From Cepaea nemoralis (lineage: Eukaryota > Mollusca > Gastropoda > Stylommatophora > Helicidae), in the NCBI GenBank assembly GCA_014155875.1, contig JACEFZ010028318.1, positions 124,001-188,000 of the forward strand: a DNA stretch of 64,000 nucleotides, given 5' to 3'. The notes below the pieces were generated by a model. That model ran no database searches. It saw only the letters and a program-made list of their open reading frames with translations, and was not told the origin of the DNA. Positions 41,336 to 53,360 of this stretch are shown in pieces. Position 1 is the first letter of the stretch, and the number at the start of each line of letters is the position of its first letter. A program made the position numbers and the translations under genes.

Positions 41336-41394
41336 ACAACAGATTTGTATGAGTATTGACCATGTGCCTTGTTGTCTCCAGTAGTATGTATTAA

Positions 41395-41755
41395 TGGACA
41401 ACACATGTGATGGATGACACATGAGATGGATAATACATGACATGGATAATATATGAGATGATGAGACATGAGATGGATAATACATGAGAAGGGTGATACA
41501 TGAGATGGATAATGAATTATATGGATATGAATTATATGGATAATGAATTATATGGACAAAGAATGAGATGGATGACACATAAGATGGAAAATTCATGAGA
41601 TGGATAATACATGAGATTAATGACATGTGAGATGGATGACAGATGAATAATAATGAGATGGTATAATTTATGAGATGAGTGCAAAATTAAATGGGTGATA
41701 CATGGGGCAGGCAAAACATGAGATGTATAATATAATACACGGATGATAAATGACA
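41395..41755. repeat. Degenerate 16-20-bp ACATGAGATGGATAA repeats
   Basis: Irregular tandem ATGAGATGGATGATACATGAGA-like units. They resume at 42085-42170 on the other side of the SINE, so the SINE split the array. Confidence 0.7.
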
Positions 41756-41762
41756 TGAATAT

Positions 41763-42085
41763 TAGTTAGTCACGGTTCCAACTTCACGGCAATGGGTCAT
41801 CCCCATTATGCTCCGCTCCTGTGCCAGTGAATATCACACAAAATGCTCCTCATTGCCCAATGTAAAAAGTGGAAAAGACAGGAGTCTCGGCAAACCAATA
41901 GCCCGCACAGGTACACTGTGCATAATGCCGCAGCCAGAATGCCGTCACAAAAGTTCTCCCGAAAAATACAGTTCATCGTCGATGGAATCGGCAGTTACCA
42001 GAAAGACTTAATCGACCCAGGTATTATCCCATAGGCTTAGTCTCTTTCTGCAGGGTGACCCGCCGATAACGCCGCACAAAGGGTA
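41763..42085 (-). mobile_element. SINE-like family 1 copy inside the ATGAGATGGATAA array
   Basis: TTAGTCACGGTTCCAACTTC, CAAAATGCTCCTCATTGCCC, GCCAGAATGCCG and ATACAGTTCATCGTCGATGG match the copies at 1361 and 12400. The part after 42015 also matches the body of the SINE at 14120-14345. Confidence 0.65.
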
Positions 42086-42779
42086 ATAAAGGAGATGGAT
42101 AATACATGCGATCAATGATATATCCGATGGATAACACATGACATGGATAATGCATGAGACAGATATAGATAATATATGTGATTTTTGTCACAGATAAGAC
42201 TTAAAGAAGATATTCATAAAACACACAGCAAACCAAAACCTGAAAAGAAAGGATGGCTTGGCGCTGAGTGGGATGAGGGCCTTTCCTTCAAAGAGAGATA
42301 AAGTTCAGAAGATGAAGAAGTACATTCCTATATTACTGATCTATCTCTAATTCTCTTTTAATTGACTATTCTAGTTTCTCAAACACTCTATTACCTTGTG
42401 GAATCTAGAAGGACTATCTGACTATGTAATTAGCTTCCTCTGTGTGTGTCCTACCCAGCACCTTGTGTGCAAGATAATCATGGAAAAAATGAGCCTAAAT
42501 AGCTGAGAAATATCTAATGGCAGTGAAAGTGTGGTTTCTGAGGAAATTGCAAAGAATACCATGGGCGGACAGAAAAACAAATTAGATAATATCAGAGGTA
42601 GAAAATACTAAATATAATTCAGGAGCCAGCCCCTTTTTCTCAGGATTCAGCATAACATTGTTTTGCAAATATAAGCTAAGAAAACAGCTGAAAATTCAGG
42701 TGCCAAGTAGAAATTTTCAGGTGCCATGGTGACCAGGCGCCTGGATTTTTCTACCTCTTGATAAGATAATCAAGATATT

Positions 42780-42985
42780 TTGGGCACATAATGAGAAATA
42801 AACTTGAAAACTTTAGTGACAGCTGGCAAAATTGATGGTAAAATAGAAAGATGAAGACAAAGAGATAAATATGTGGATGGCTAGACCATATGGCATAATC
42901 AGGACACAGACTTGATCTAGGATTGGTGATCATGTGAGATGACAAATTTTAACCTCACAAACTTAGCAGCATGACACTTGATGAT
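42780..42985 (+). pseudogene. LINE 3' fragment with GAT tail
   Basis: GAAACTTTAGTGACAGCTGGCAAAATTGATGG, GGATGGCTAGACCATATGG in pieces, then TGACACTTGATGATGATGATG. Very decayed copy of the 10267 family. Confidence 0.45.
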
Positions 42986-42989
42986 GATG

Positions 42990-43930
42990 ATGAATCTAAC
43001 ACCATATACTTAACATGCCTTACTGGCATATACAGGGATACATTACTTTTTGGGTGTGCCAAGCACGCTGTAAAGTATTTTAAAATAATAATATACAGCA
43101 ATGAATGACCAGCAAAAACAAACGAAACAGAAAGCAAACTAAACCCTGTTGCTTTACAGGAAAATAACCTCGGAAATATTTCCTATTTAATTTTTTAAAT
43201 TCTGTTTACATTTAAATAAAAAAGACTTCTATTTATGAGCCACAGGAAGTGGCTGTAGGTAATGTAAGTCTGAATGCGTGTAATTAAATTTTAGCCAATT
43301 TACAGAGATATATACCCAGATGGCTTAGTCATATGATATATCAGGACAAGACTACAGACCTACCCTGACAGAACCTCTGTTAGCTTACGGGAAAACCCCG
43401 GACAAGATGGAGTACCCACTTAGCCCAAAAAACAGGGTAAGGTAAAACCATGTGTACATGTGGCAGATTGGGCTTGAGGGCATTGAACGGTATTTTTGCC
43501 CATTCTCATGAACATTAATCACAAGATACATATGTAAAGCAAGGGCGTAAATGTGAAAAAATATTATAACAGGTTATATATTAACAGCAAATAAAAGGAA
43601 ATACCTCACTAAAGTAAAGGTAAGGATAAAAAAACAAATTTAAACAATTTACAGAAAGCACCATATAGTAACACAAACTGCTGTGATCAAGAAAAAAGGT
43701 GAAAATAAAAGCAAACACAATTCTTGTGTTAATCTAGGAAATAAGTTTGAAGTCAAGTCTTCACCCGTTCACCCCAAAGTATACAGATACCCCATGCTAC
43801 TGTGTGTGCTTTGATTGAAGATATCTTCATCATGAACGGCATCATCATCACATATCTTGTCGACAGGCATGGATGATCATGTCTCTTCATAACTCTCATT
43901 CTCTAGCATTGTCTATTAAACTTCTACACC
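42990..43930. other. No gene recognised
   Basis: A/T-rich sequence. ACAGGGTAAGGTAAAAC at 43432 and short decayed LINE-like bits are not assignable. Confidence 0.35.
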
Positions 43931-43934
43931 GGTC

Positions 43935-44130
43935 AGTTGGACTAAAATGTTGACTTCTCACCGTAGGCTTTGGGACATAAATGACAAGTACCTCTGAAGT
44001 CAGAGTGAATTCACCTGATGGCGAGGGACACTGGTAATAAGGACAGCTAATCCACACGCAAAACTCAGTCCAGTGCACTAGAAGTAGTAGCATGTGCATG
44101 GACAACGCTTGAGTTCAAAGAGTGCAAAAA
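43935..44130 (+). mobile_element. Interspersed repeat, family 3
   Basis: Matches 13080-13270 (GGACTAAAATGTTGA, CTTTGGGACATAAATGAC, CTAGAAGTAGTAGCATGTG). Confidence 0.6.
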
Positions 44131-44259
44131 AAAAAAATAAAATCAATTACATCTTCACGTGTCTTGTCAGCTGGCATGGATAACCATGTCTCCTCACAAC
44201 TCTCATTCTCTAGCACTGTCTATTAATTCACGCGCTGCCATCTTTCCATGTCATTATTC

Positions 44260-44500
44260 TATACTGCTGAAGAGGTCACCATGGCTGAATGGTCAAGAGC
44301 ACTTGTACATAAAACTTCCAGTGTCCTGATGCCGAGGTAGCGGGAACACCAGTCAGTTGGAGTAAAATGTTGATATCTCATCATTGGCTTGGGGACATAA
44401 ATTACAACTATCTCTGAAGTCAGAGTTGGTTTGCATGATGGCAAGGGGCACTGGTAATAGGGAAAGCTAATTCACATGAAAAAGTCAGTCCAACAATCGC
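44260..44500 (+). mobile_element. Interspersed repeat, family 3, second copy
   Basis: A better 5' end: GAGGTCACCATGGCTGAATGGTCAAGAGCAC resembles a tRNA-type A-box head, followed by the family 3 body GGAGTAAAATGTTGA...GAAAGCTAATTCACATG. Confidence 0.6.
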
Positions 44501-44568
44501 CCACAGCTTTGCTTTAAATGCGGTAGGCAATTACGAACTGTATCTATAACCCCTTCATCACAGAAAAA
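44500..44568 (-). mobile_element. SINE family 2, 5' fragment
   Basis: CGCCCACAGCTTTGCTTTAAATG and GGCAATTACGAACTGTATC match the head of the 37300-37530 copy. Confidence 0.4.
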
Positions 44569-44596
44569 AATAAAAAACCACCCCCACCCACACATA

Positions 44597-46061
44597 TCTT
44601 ATATATAAAAGGCAATCTCCGTCTGTATGTATGTATGTCCTTTATGCGTTCGCGAACGGTCCATCCGATTGAGATGAAATTTTCTACACGTCTTCCTCTC
44701 ATTCCCGCGCTGCCAACTGTGATATTTTGTTTTAGTGTAAAGTCGGCTGCTTACTTAATATTATTTAATTTTTCATTATAATTTCTATATAGCAAGGGGA
44801 CTTAACTCTAGAAAAGTTATTTCAAGGGGCATATCTTTTAATAACTTTTCTGTATATCTTATAGTCATATTGTTGCATCGTTTTCAAAGACTTATAAACT
44901 CTTTGTCTATAGTTATGTACCGGCATATAAGTTATAATAAATAATGATACAATCTTTAAGGCATTTTCAAAGTTTTCATAAAAATAATGCATAATGCATA
45001 ACATTGTAACTCATCTTTTTATGCTTAAGAAGTTATCTACTGTCATGTAGGTGATTAGAAACAGTTTTCATTAAAAATAATGGATGGTGTGTGGAAGGAC
45101 ATTCTTTTAAGTTACATTTTGTTGTTGTATGAATTTAATGAGACGCTACCCGCCAGGAGCTGGGCGAAGCCATGCCGGGTCAGATAGATAGACAGACCCA
45201 CCTTTTCGCTGCAGTTATCTACAGGCATATGCGTTATAATCCTCCTCCTCCTCCTCTCCCCTCCTCCTACCCTCTTCCTCTTCCCCTCCTCCCTCCACCT
45301 CCCTCTTTCTCCTCCTCCTCCTAATCACTCCTCTTCCTTCCTCCTCCCTCCACATCCCTCATCCTCCTTTCCCTCCTCCTCCTCCTGCGTTCTTCTCCTC
45401 CCTCCTTCTCTCTCCTCCTCCTCCCTCCTAATCCCTCCTCCTCCCTACTATTCCTCCCTACTCCTCCTCTTCCCTCCTCCTCCTCTCTCCGCCTATCTCT
45501 TCCTACTCCCCTTCCCCCCTCCTCTTCCTCTTCCCTACTCCTCCTCCTCCCTCCTCCTCCTAATCCCTCCTCCTCCCTACTCCTCCTCTCTCCGCCTATT
45601 TCTTCCTCCCTCCCTCTTCCTCCTCCCAGCTCCTACTCCTCCTTTTTCTTCTTCTTCTCCTGCTGCTGCTGCCGCTCCATTTACCGATGTTAATTGTTGG
45701 GGAAGATGTAAAGATCTTTCAAGTGCTCTTTCTAATGCTTTTTGTAAGTTGGTCTTCGTTTATCTAAGGTTGTTCTAACTGCAACCAATAAATGATTAGA
45801 CAGACAGGCAGACAGACAGACAGACAGAGAGGGAGGGACAGACAGACAGACAGTCGGGAACGGGAGCTTATATGACTACTTATATGAATTAAATGAGATG
45901 CTCCACACCAGGAGCTGGGCGACGCCGGGCCGGGTCAGACAGACAGACAGACAGACAGACAGATAGTCGGTAACGGGAACGGGAACTTATATGACTACTT
46001 ATATGAATTAAATGAGATGCTCCCCACCAGGGACTGGGCGAAGCCGGGCCGTGTCAGCTAG
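44597..46061 (+). mobile_element. Non-autonomous Helitron
   Basis: Begins TCTTATATATAAAAGGCAATC after an A and ends GTCAGCTAG before a T, the TC...CTAG ends and A/T insertion site of Helitrons. The 5' segment with GCGTTCGCGAACGGTCCATC and GATGAAATTTTC is typical of animal Helitron families. The 3' terminal block (GAGCTGGGCGAAGCCGGG...GTCAG) is repeated at about 45160, 45905 and 46035. The body contains CTCC-rich and (CAGA)n repeats but no helicase gene. Confidence 0.7.
45235..45680. repeat. (CTCCTC)n polypyrimidine tract inside the Helitron
   Basis: About 440 bases almost free of purines, potentially triplex-forming. Confidence 0.9.

Positions 46062-46091
<30 letters not shown>
46062..46091. 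repeat. (TA)n microsatellite
   Basis: Directly after the Helitron 3' end. Confidence 0.9.
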
Positions 46092-46092
<1 letters not shown>

Positions 46093-46880
46093 AGCAGTCA
46101 CTTTCATAAACAATTATGACATAATATACCTGAAAATAAATTAAATCAAATCAATACTGTAACATTGAACACATAGAAACTCTTCACAAAACTATGCTTC
46201 TTTGAATATGTCTCTAATAAATGAATCAAACAATTGTGTTTTGACTGTTAAAGATAATAAATATAATGTGATTTAAACAAAACCAAAAAAAGACAACTTA
46301 GACACACAAATACCATTATAGTAATAATACAGATGAGATAACAATGCAATAATGTGAAAAATAAATGTGTCAATACTGACAGATAAAAATCACTGATTTT
46401 ATAGTATCACATCAATAGAAATCTAGAGACCACTGCTGGCGGTCAGTCTATTTGTTCTCGCCATACAGTAGAGAGTTTTCACAGGTTAATTGATCAAAGC
46501 TTCAGACTACATACAGAAAATAAATCAATGGCTATTTACATGCATATAATGTTGACTGTTTTCATCACAACCTACTCAAGACTAGTTGCCTCTGACAAGG
46601 TTTGGCTGGGTGGCTGGTTGTGAAACTGAAACACACCTGCAGAGAAGCACATTAGGATGTAACTAGGTCACGATGCAGCAATGCACATAAGGAGTGACAG
46701 GGATTAGGTCCAGTTTGGTCATGTGTTCTCCATAAGTTCGCTATTTCACTGAGAACAGACTCCAACTCAATGCTCAGGGAGAATTAAAAGTATTAGGCCT
46801 TCGCATATTCATAGATGGGGGGTGGCCATTCCTCAAAGCCTTTGCTACTAAACATTTCTGAAAATTACCTTGTGCCCAAT
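46092..46880. other. No gene recognised; outer satellite decay
   Basis: CTACTCAAGACTAGTTGCCTCTGAC at 46572 is a lone diverged unit related to the 63-bp satellite further right. Confidence 0.4.
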
Positions 46881-47010
46881 TTTATCGACCCTGGGTCAAT
46901 CCCAGAGCTACAGGTATCAGAAAAAGAGAATCCCCCCTGGAGGAAATGAACCTGGACCTTCGACTTGGTTAGCAAGTGCATTAACCAACTATATTACTGC
47001 AGCTACTCTT
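46880..47010 (-). mobile_element. tRNA-derived SINE
   Basis: The minus strand has ATAGTTGGTTAATGCACTTGC (A box) and CCAGGTTCATTTCC (B box), followed by CTGGGATTGACCCAGGGTCG. Confidence 0.5.
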
Positions 47011-47123
47011 ACAATATCTAGCAGTAGAGCTTCAACTAGTTGCCTCTAAGAAACATAAGGTGATGGTGTCAGTCTGTGCATTACAAGTGTCTCAAATTAG
47101 TGACCTCTTAACTAAATCGTGGG

Positions 47124-47368
47124 CCGGCTTCCTGGCCTAGAGGTTAGCGACTTTTCTCGGTAATCTCGTATACTCTCATAAGTAACGTGACGACGGTAAG
47201 AATCAGCAGTGGTTTGAATCGCGTTGGTAACTAATGGGGTATGTGAGCCGGCCGCTCAGAAAGCAATGGCAAACTACTGAGCGTAATCTTGCCAAGAAAT
47301 CAACAATCAGCTAAAAGATGCTGATGCTGACAGCAATGTCCTGTAAAGGATATGCAAAAATTTATTTA
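47124..47368 (+). mobile_element. SINE family 2, reference copy with 16-bp target duplication
   Basis: TTAAC(T/C)AAATCGTGGG occurs at 47108-47123 and 47369-47384 (one mismatch), delimiting a 245-bp element. A box TGGCCTAGAGGTTAGCGAC, B box GGTTTGAATCG. The body ends GTCCTGTAAAGGATATGC plus an A/T tail. Inserted into a decayed satellite unit. Confidence 0.85.
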
Positions 47369-47384
47369 TTAACCAAATCGTGGG

Positions 47385-50300
47385 GGAGGTGAGTTTGTCT
47401 TCAACACAACATTCTCAAAACTAGGTGCCTCTAACTAAAGTCTAGTGGGAACAGGGGTCTGTGGTCATCACAACTTCCTCAAACTAGATGCCTCTAACAA
47501 GTCTCTGGGTATCACAACCTCCTCAAACTAGATGCCTCTAACAAAAGTCTGGTGGGTATATGAGTCTTTTGTTATCTTTAACTCCTCAACTAGATGCCCC
47601 TAACAAAAGTCTGGTGGGTGTACAAGTCTCTGGTCATAACAACCTCCTAAAACTAGTTGCCTCTAACAAAAGTCTGGTGGGTGTACAAGTCTCTGGCCAT
47701 CACAACCTCCTCAAACTAGATGCCTCTAACAAAAGTCTGGTGGGTGTACAAGTCTCTGGCCATCACAACCTCCTCAAACTAGATGCCTCTAACAAAAGTC
47801 TGGTGGGTGTACAAGTCTCTGGCCATCACAACCTCCTCAAACTAGATGCCTCTAACAAAAGTCTGGTGGGTGTACAAGTCTCTGGCCATCACAACCTCCT
47901 CAAACTAGATGCCTCTAACAAAAGTCTGGTGGGTACACAAGTCTCTGGCCATCACAACCTCCTCAAACTAGATGCCTCTAACAAAAGTCTGGTGGGTGTA
48001 CAAGTCTCTGGCCATCACAACCTCCTCAAACTTGATGCCTCTAACAAAAGTCTGGTGGGTGTACAAGTCTCTGGCCATCACAACCTCCTCAAACTAGTTG
48101 CCTCTAACAAAAGTCTGGTGGGTGTACAAGTCTCTGGCCATCACAACCTCCTCAAACTAGACACCTCTAACAAAAGTCTGGTGGGTGTACAAGTCTCTGG
48201 CCATCACAACCTCCTCAAACTAGACACCTCTAACAAAAGTCTGGTGGGTGTACAAGTCTCTGGCCATCACAACCTCCTCAAACTAGACACCTCTAACAAA
48301 AGTCTGGTGGGTGTACAAGTCTCTGGCCATCACAACCTCCTCAAACTAGATGCCTCTAACAAAAGTCTGGTGGGTGTACAAGTCTCTGGCCATCACAACC
48401 TCCTCAAACTAGACACCTCTAACAAAAGTCTGGTGGGTGTACAAGTCTCTGGCCATCACAACCTCCTCAAACTAGACACCTCTAACAAAAGTCTGGTGGG
48501 TGTACAGTTCTCTGGCCATCACAAACTCCTCAAACTAGATGCCTCTAACAAAAGTCTGGTGGGTGTACAGTTCTCTGGCCATCACAAACTCCTCAAACTA
48601 GATGCCCCTAACAAAAGTTTGGTGGGTGCACAAGTCTCTGGCCATCACAACCTCCTCAAACTAGACACCTCTAACAAAAGTCTGGTGGGTGTACAGTTCT
48701 CTGGCCATCACAAACTCCTCAAACTAGACACCTCTAACAAAAGTCTGGTGGGTGTACAAGTCTCTGGCCATCACAAACTCCTCAAACTAGACACCTCTAA
48801 CAAAAGTCTGGTGGGTGTACAAGTCTCTGGCCATCACAAACTCCTCAAACTAGACACCTCTAACAAAAGTCTGGTGGGTGTACAAGTCTCTGGCCATCAC
48901 AAACTCCTCAAACTAGACACCTCTAACAAAAGTCTGGTGGGTGTACAAGTCTCTGGCCATCACAAACTCCTCAAACTAGACACCTCTAACAAAAGTCTGG
49001 TGGGTGTACAAGTCTCTGGCCATCACAAACTCCTCAAACTAGACACCTCTAACAAAAGTCTGGTGGGTGTACAAGTCTCTGGCCATCACAAACTCCTCAA
49101 ACTAGACACCTCTAACAAAAGTCTGGTGGGTGTACAAGTCTCTGGCCATCACAAACTCCTCAAACTAGACACCTCTAACAAAAGTCTGGTGGGTGTACAG
49201 TTCTCTGGCCATCACAAACTCCTCAAACTAGATGCCCCTAACAAAAGTCTGGTGGGTGTACAAGTCTCTGGCCATCACAAACTCCTCAAACTAGACACCT
49301 CTAACAAAAGTCTGGTGGGTGTACAAGTCTCTGGCCATCACAAACTCCTCAAACTAGATGCCCCTAACAAAAGTCTGGTGGGTGTACAGTTCTCTGGCCA
49401 TCACAAACTCCTCAAACTAGATGCCCCTAACAAAAGTCTGGTGGGTGTACAGTTCTCTGGCCATCACAAACTCCTCAAACTAGACACCTCTAACAAAAGT
49501 CTGGTGGGTGTACAAGTCTCTGGCCATCACAAACTCCTCAAACTAGACACCTCTAACAAAAGTCTGGTGGGTGTACAAGTCTCTGGCCATCACAACTCCT
49601 CAAACTAGACACCTCTAACAAAAGTCTGGTGGGTGTACAAGTCTCTGGCCATCACAAACTCCTCAAACTAGACACCTCTAACAAAAGTCTGGTGGGTGTA
49701 CAAGTCTCTGGCCATCACAAACTCCTCAAACTAGACACCTCTAACAAAAGTCTGGTGGGTGTACAGTTCTCTGGCCATCACAACCTCCTCAAACTAGACA
49801 CCTCTAACAAAAGTCTGGTGGGTGTACAGTTCTCTGGCCATCACAAACTCCTCAAACTAGATCACCTCTAACAAAAGTCTGGTGGGTGTACAGTTCTCTG
49901 GCCATCACAAACCTCCTCAAACTAGATGCACCCTAACAAAAGTCTGGTGGGTGTACAAGTCTCTGGCCATCACAAACTCCTCAAACTAGACACCTCTAAC
50001 AAAAGTCTGGTGGGTGTACAGTTCTCTGGCCATCACAAACTCCTCAACTATGATGCCCTCTAACAAAAGTCTGGTGGGTGTACAAGTCTCTGGCCATCAC
50101 AACTCCTCAAACTAGACACCTCTAACAAAAGTCTGGTGGGTGTACAAGTCTCTGGCCATCACAAACTCCTCAAACTAGACACCTCTAACAAAAGTCTGGT
50201 GGGTGTACAGTTCTCTGGCCATCACAACCTCCTCAAACTAGACCCCTAACAAAAGTCTGGTGGGTGTACAGTTTTCTGGCCATCACAAACCCCCTCAAAC

Positions 50301-53300
50301 TAGACCCTCTAACAAAAGTCTGGTGGGTGTACAGTTCTCTGGCCATCACAACCTCCTCAAACTAGACCCTCTAACAAAAGTCTGGTGGTGTACAAGTCTC
50401 TTGGCCATCACAACCTCCTCAAACTAGACACCTCTAACAAAAGTCTGGTGGGTGTACAGTTCTCTGGCCATCACAACCTCCTCAAACTAGACACCTCTAA
50501 CAAAAGTCTGGTGGGTGTACAGTTCTCTGGCCATCACAACCTCCTCAAACTGGTTGTCTCTAACAAAAGTCTGTGGGTAAACAGGTCTCTGGCCATCACA
50601 AACTCCTCAAACTAGATGTCTCTAACAAAAGTCTGGTGGGTGTACAGTTCTCTGGCCATCACAACCTCCTCAAACTAGACACCTCTAACAAAAGTCTGGT
50701 GGGTGTACAAGTCTCTGGCCATCAAACCTCCTCAAACTAGACACCTCTAACAAAAGTCTGGTGGGTGTACAGTTCTCTGGCCATCACACCTCCTCAAACT
50801 AGACACCTCTAACAAAGGCTGGTGGGTGTACAAGTCTCTGGCCATCACAACCTCCTCAAACTAGACACCACTCTACAAAAGTCTGGTGGGTGTACAGTTC
50901 TCTGGCCATCACAACCTCCTCAAACTAGACACCTCTAACAAAAGTCTGGTGGGTGTACAGTTCTCTGGCCATCACAACCTCCTCAAACTGGTTGTCTCTA
51001 ACAAAGTCTGTGGTAACAGGTCTCTGCCATCACAAACTCCTCAACTAGATGTCTCTAACAAAAGTCTGGTGGGTGTACAGTTCTCTGGCCATCAGAAACT
51101 CCTCAAACTGGTTGTCTCTAACAAAAGTCTGGTGGGTGTACAAGTCTCTGGCCATCACAACCTCCTCAAACTAGACACCTCTAACAAAAGTCTGGTGGGT
51201 GTACAAGTCTCTGGCCATCACAACCTCCTCAACTAGACACCTCTAACAAAAGTCTGGTGGGTGTACAGTTCTCTGGCCATCACAAACCTCCTCAAACTAG
51301 ACACCTCTAACAAAAGTCTGGTGGGTGTACAAGTCTCTGGCCATCACAACCTCCTCAAACTAGACACCTCTAACAAAAGTCTGGTGGGTGTACAGTTCTC
51401 TGGCCATCACAACCTCCTCAAACTAGACACCTCTAACAAAAGTCTGGTGGGTATACAGTTCTCTGGCCATCACAACCTCCTCAAACTGGTTGTCCCTAAC
51501 AAAAGTCTGTGGGTAAACAGGTCTCTGGCCATCACAAACTCCTCAAACTAGATGTCTCTAACAAAAGTCTGTGGGTAAACAGTTCTCTGGCCATCAGAAA
51601 CTCCTCAAACTAGACACCTCTACAAAGTCTGGTGGGTGTACAGTTTCTCTGGCCATCAGAAACTCCTCAAACTAGACACCTCTAACAAAAGTCTGGTGGG
51701 TGTACAGTTCTCTGGCCATCAGAAACTCCTCAAACTAGACACCTCTAACAAAAGTCTGTGGGTAAACAGGTCTCTGGCCATCACAACCTCCTCAAACTAG
51801 ATGTCTCTAACAAAAGTCTGGTGGGTGTACAGTTCTCTGGCCATCACAACCTCCTCAAACTAGACACCTCTAACAAAAGTCTGGTGGGTGTACAGTTCTC
51901 TGGCCATCAGAAACTCCTCAAACTAGACACCTCTAACAAAAGTCTGGTGGGTGTACAGTTCTCTGGCCATCAGAAACTCCTCAAACTAGACACCTCTAAC
52001 AAAAGTCTGGTGGGTGTACAGTTCTCTGGCCATCACAACCTCCTCAAACTAGACACCTCTAACAAAAGTCTGTGGGTGTACAGGTCTCTGGCCATCAGAA
52101 ACTCCTCAAACTGGTTGTCTCTAACAAAAGTCTGGTGGGTGTACAGGTCTCTGGCCATCAGAAACTCCTCAAACTAGATGTCTCTAACAAAAGTCTGGTG
52201 GGTGTACATTTCTCTGGCCATCAGAACTCCTCAAACTGGTTGTCTCTAACAAAAGTCTGGTGGGTGTACAGTTCTCTGGCCATCAGAAACTCCTCAAACT
52301 GGTTGTCTCTAACAAAAGTCTGGTGGGTGTACAGGTCTCTGGCCATCAGAAACTCCTCAAACTAGATGTCTCTAACAAAAGTCTGGTGGGTGTACAGTTC
52401 TCTGGCCATCAGAAACTCCTCAAACTGGTTGTCTCTAACAAAAGTCTGGTGGGTGTACAGTTCTCTGGCCATCAGAAACTCCTCAAACTGGTTGTCTCTA
52501 ACAAAAGTCTGGTGGGTGTACAGGTCTCTGGCCATCACAAACTCCTCAAACTAGATGTCTCTAACAAAAGTCTGGTGGGTGTACAGTTCTCTGGCCATCA
52601 GAAACTCCTCAAACTAGACACCTCTAACAAAAGTCTGGTGGGTGTACAGTTCTCTGGCCATCACAACCTCCTCAAACTAGACACCTCTAACAAAAGTCTG
52701 GTGGGTGTACAAGTCTCTGGCCATCACAACCTCCTCAAACTAGACACCTCTAACAAAAGTCTGGTGGGTGTACAGTTCTCTGGCCATCACAACCTCCTCA
52801 AACTAGACACCTCTAACAAAAGTCTGGTGGGTGTACAAGTCTCTGGCCATCACAAACTCCTCAAACTAGACACCTCTAACAAAAGTCTGGTGGGTGTACA
52901 AGTCTCTGGCCATCACAAACCTCCTCAAACTAGACACCTCTAACAAAAGTCTGGTGGGTGTACAGTTCTCTGGCCATCACAACCTCCTCAAACTGATCGC
53001 CTCTAACAAAAGTCTGGTGGGTGTACAAGTCTCTGGCCATCACAAACTCCTCAAACTAGACACCTCTAACAAAAGTCTGGTGGGTGTACAGTTCTCTGGC
53101 CATCACAACCTCCTCAAACTAGATCCCTCTAACAAAAGTCTGGTGGGTGTACAGGTCTTCTGGCCATCATTAACTCCTCAAACTAGACACCTCTAACAAA
53201 AGTCTGGTGGGTGTACAAGTCTCTGGCCATCACAACCTCCTCAAACTAGACACTCTAACAAAAGTCTGGTGGGTGTACAAGTCTCTGGCCATCACAACCT

Positions 53301-53360
53301 CCTCAAACTAGACCCTCTAACAAAAGTCTGGTGGGTGTATCTCTGGCCATCAAAATCCTC
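47385..53360. repeat. 63-bp satellite, class I, about 92 copies
   Basis: The unit contains AACAAAAGTCTGGTGGGTGT, ACAAGTCTCTGGCCATCACA and ACCTCCTCAAACTAGA, with variant positions (AAG/GTT, AACC/AAAC, GATGCC/GACACC). Because 63 is 21 codons and no unit has a stop in one frame, a 2-kb open frame arises at 47560-49608. It is lost downstream through scattered single-base indels, so the array is treated as non-coding satellite. The left edge has diverged units. Confidence 0.95.

Noticed and set aside
47560..49608. 682-codon open frame as a repetitive protein gene
   Set aside because: The frame follows from a 63-bp unit without stops; later units carry indels that destroy it, and there is no upstream gene context. 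Kept as a satellite with a note.
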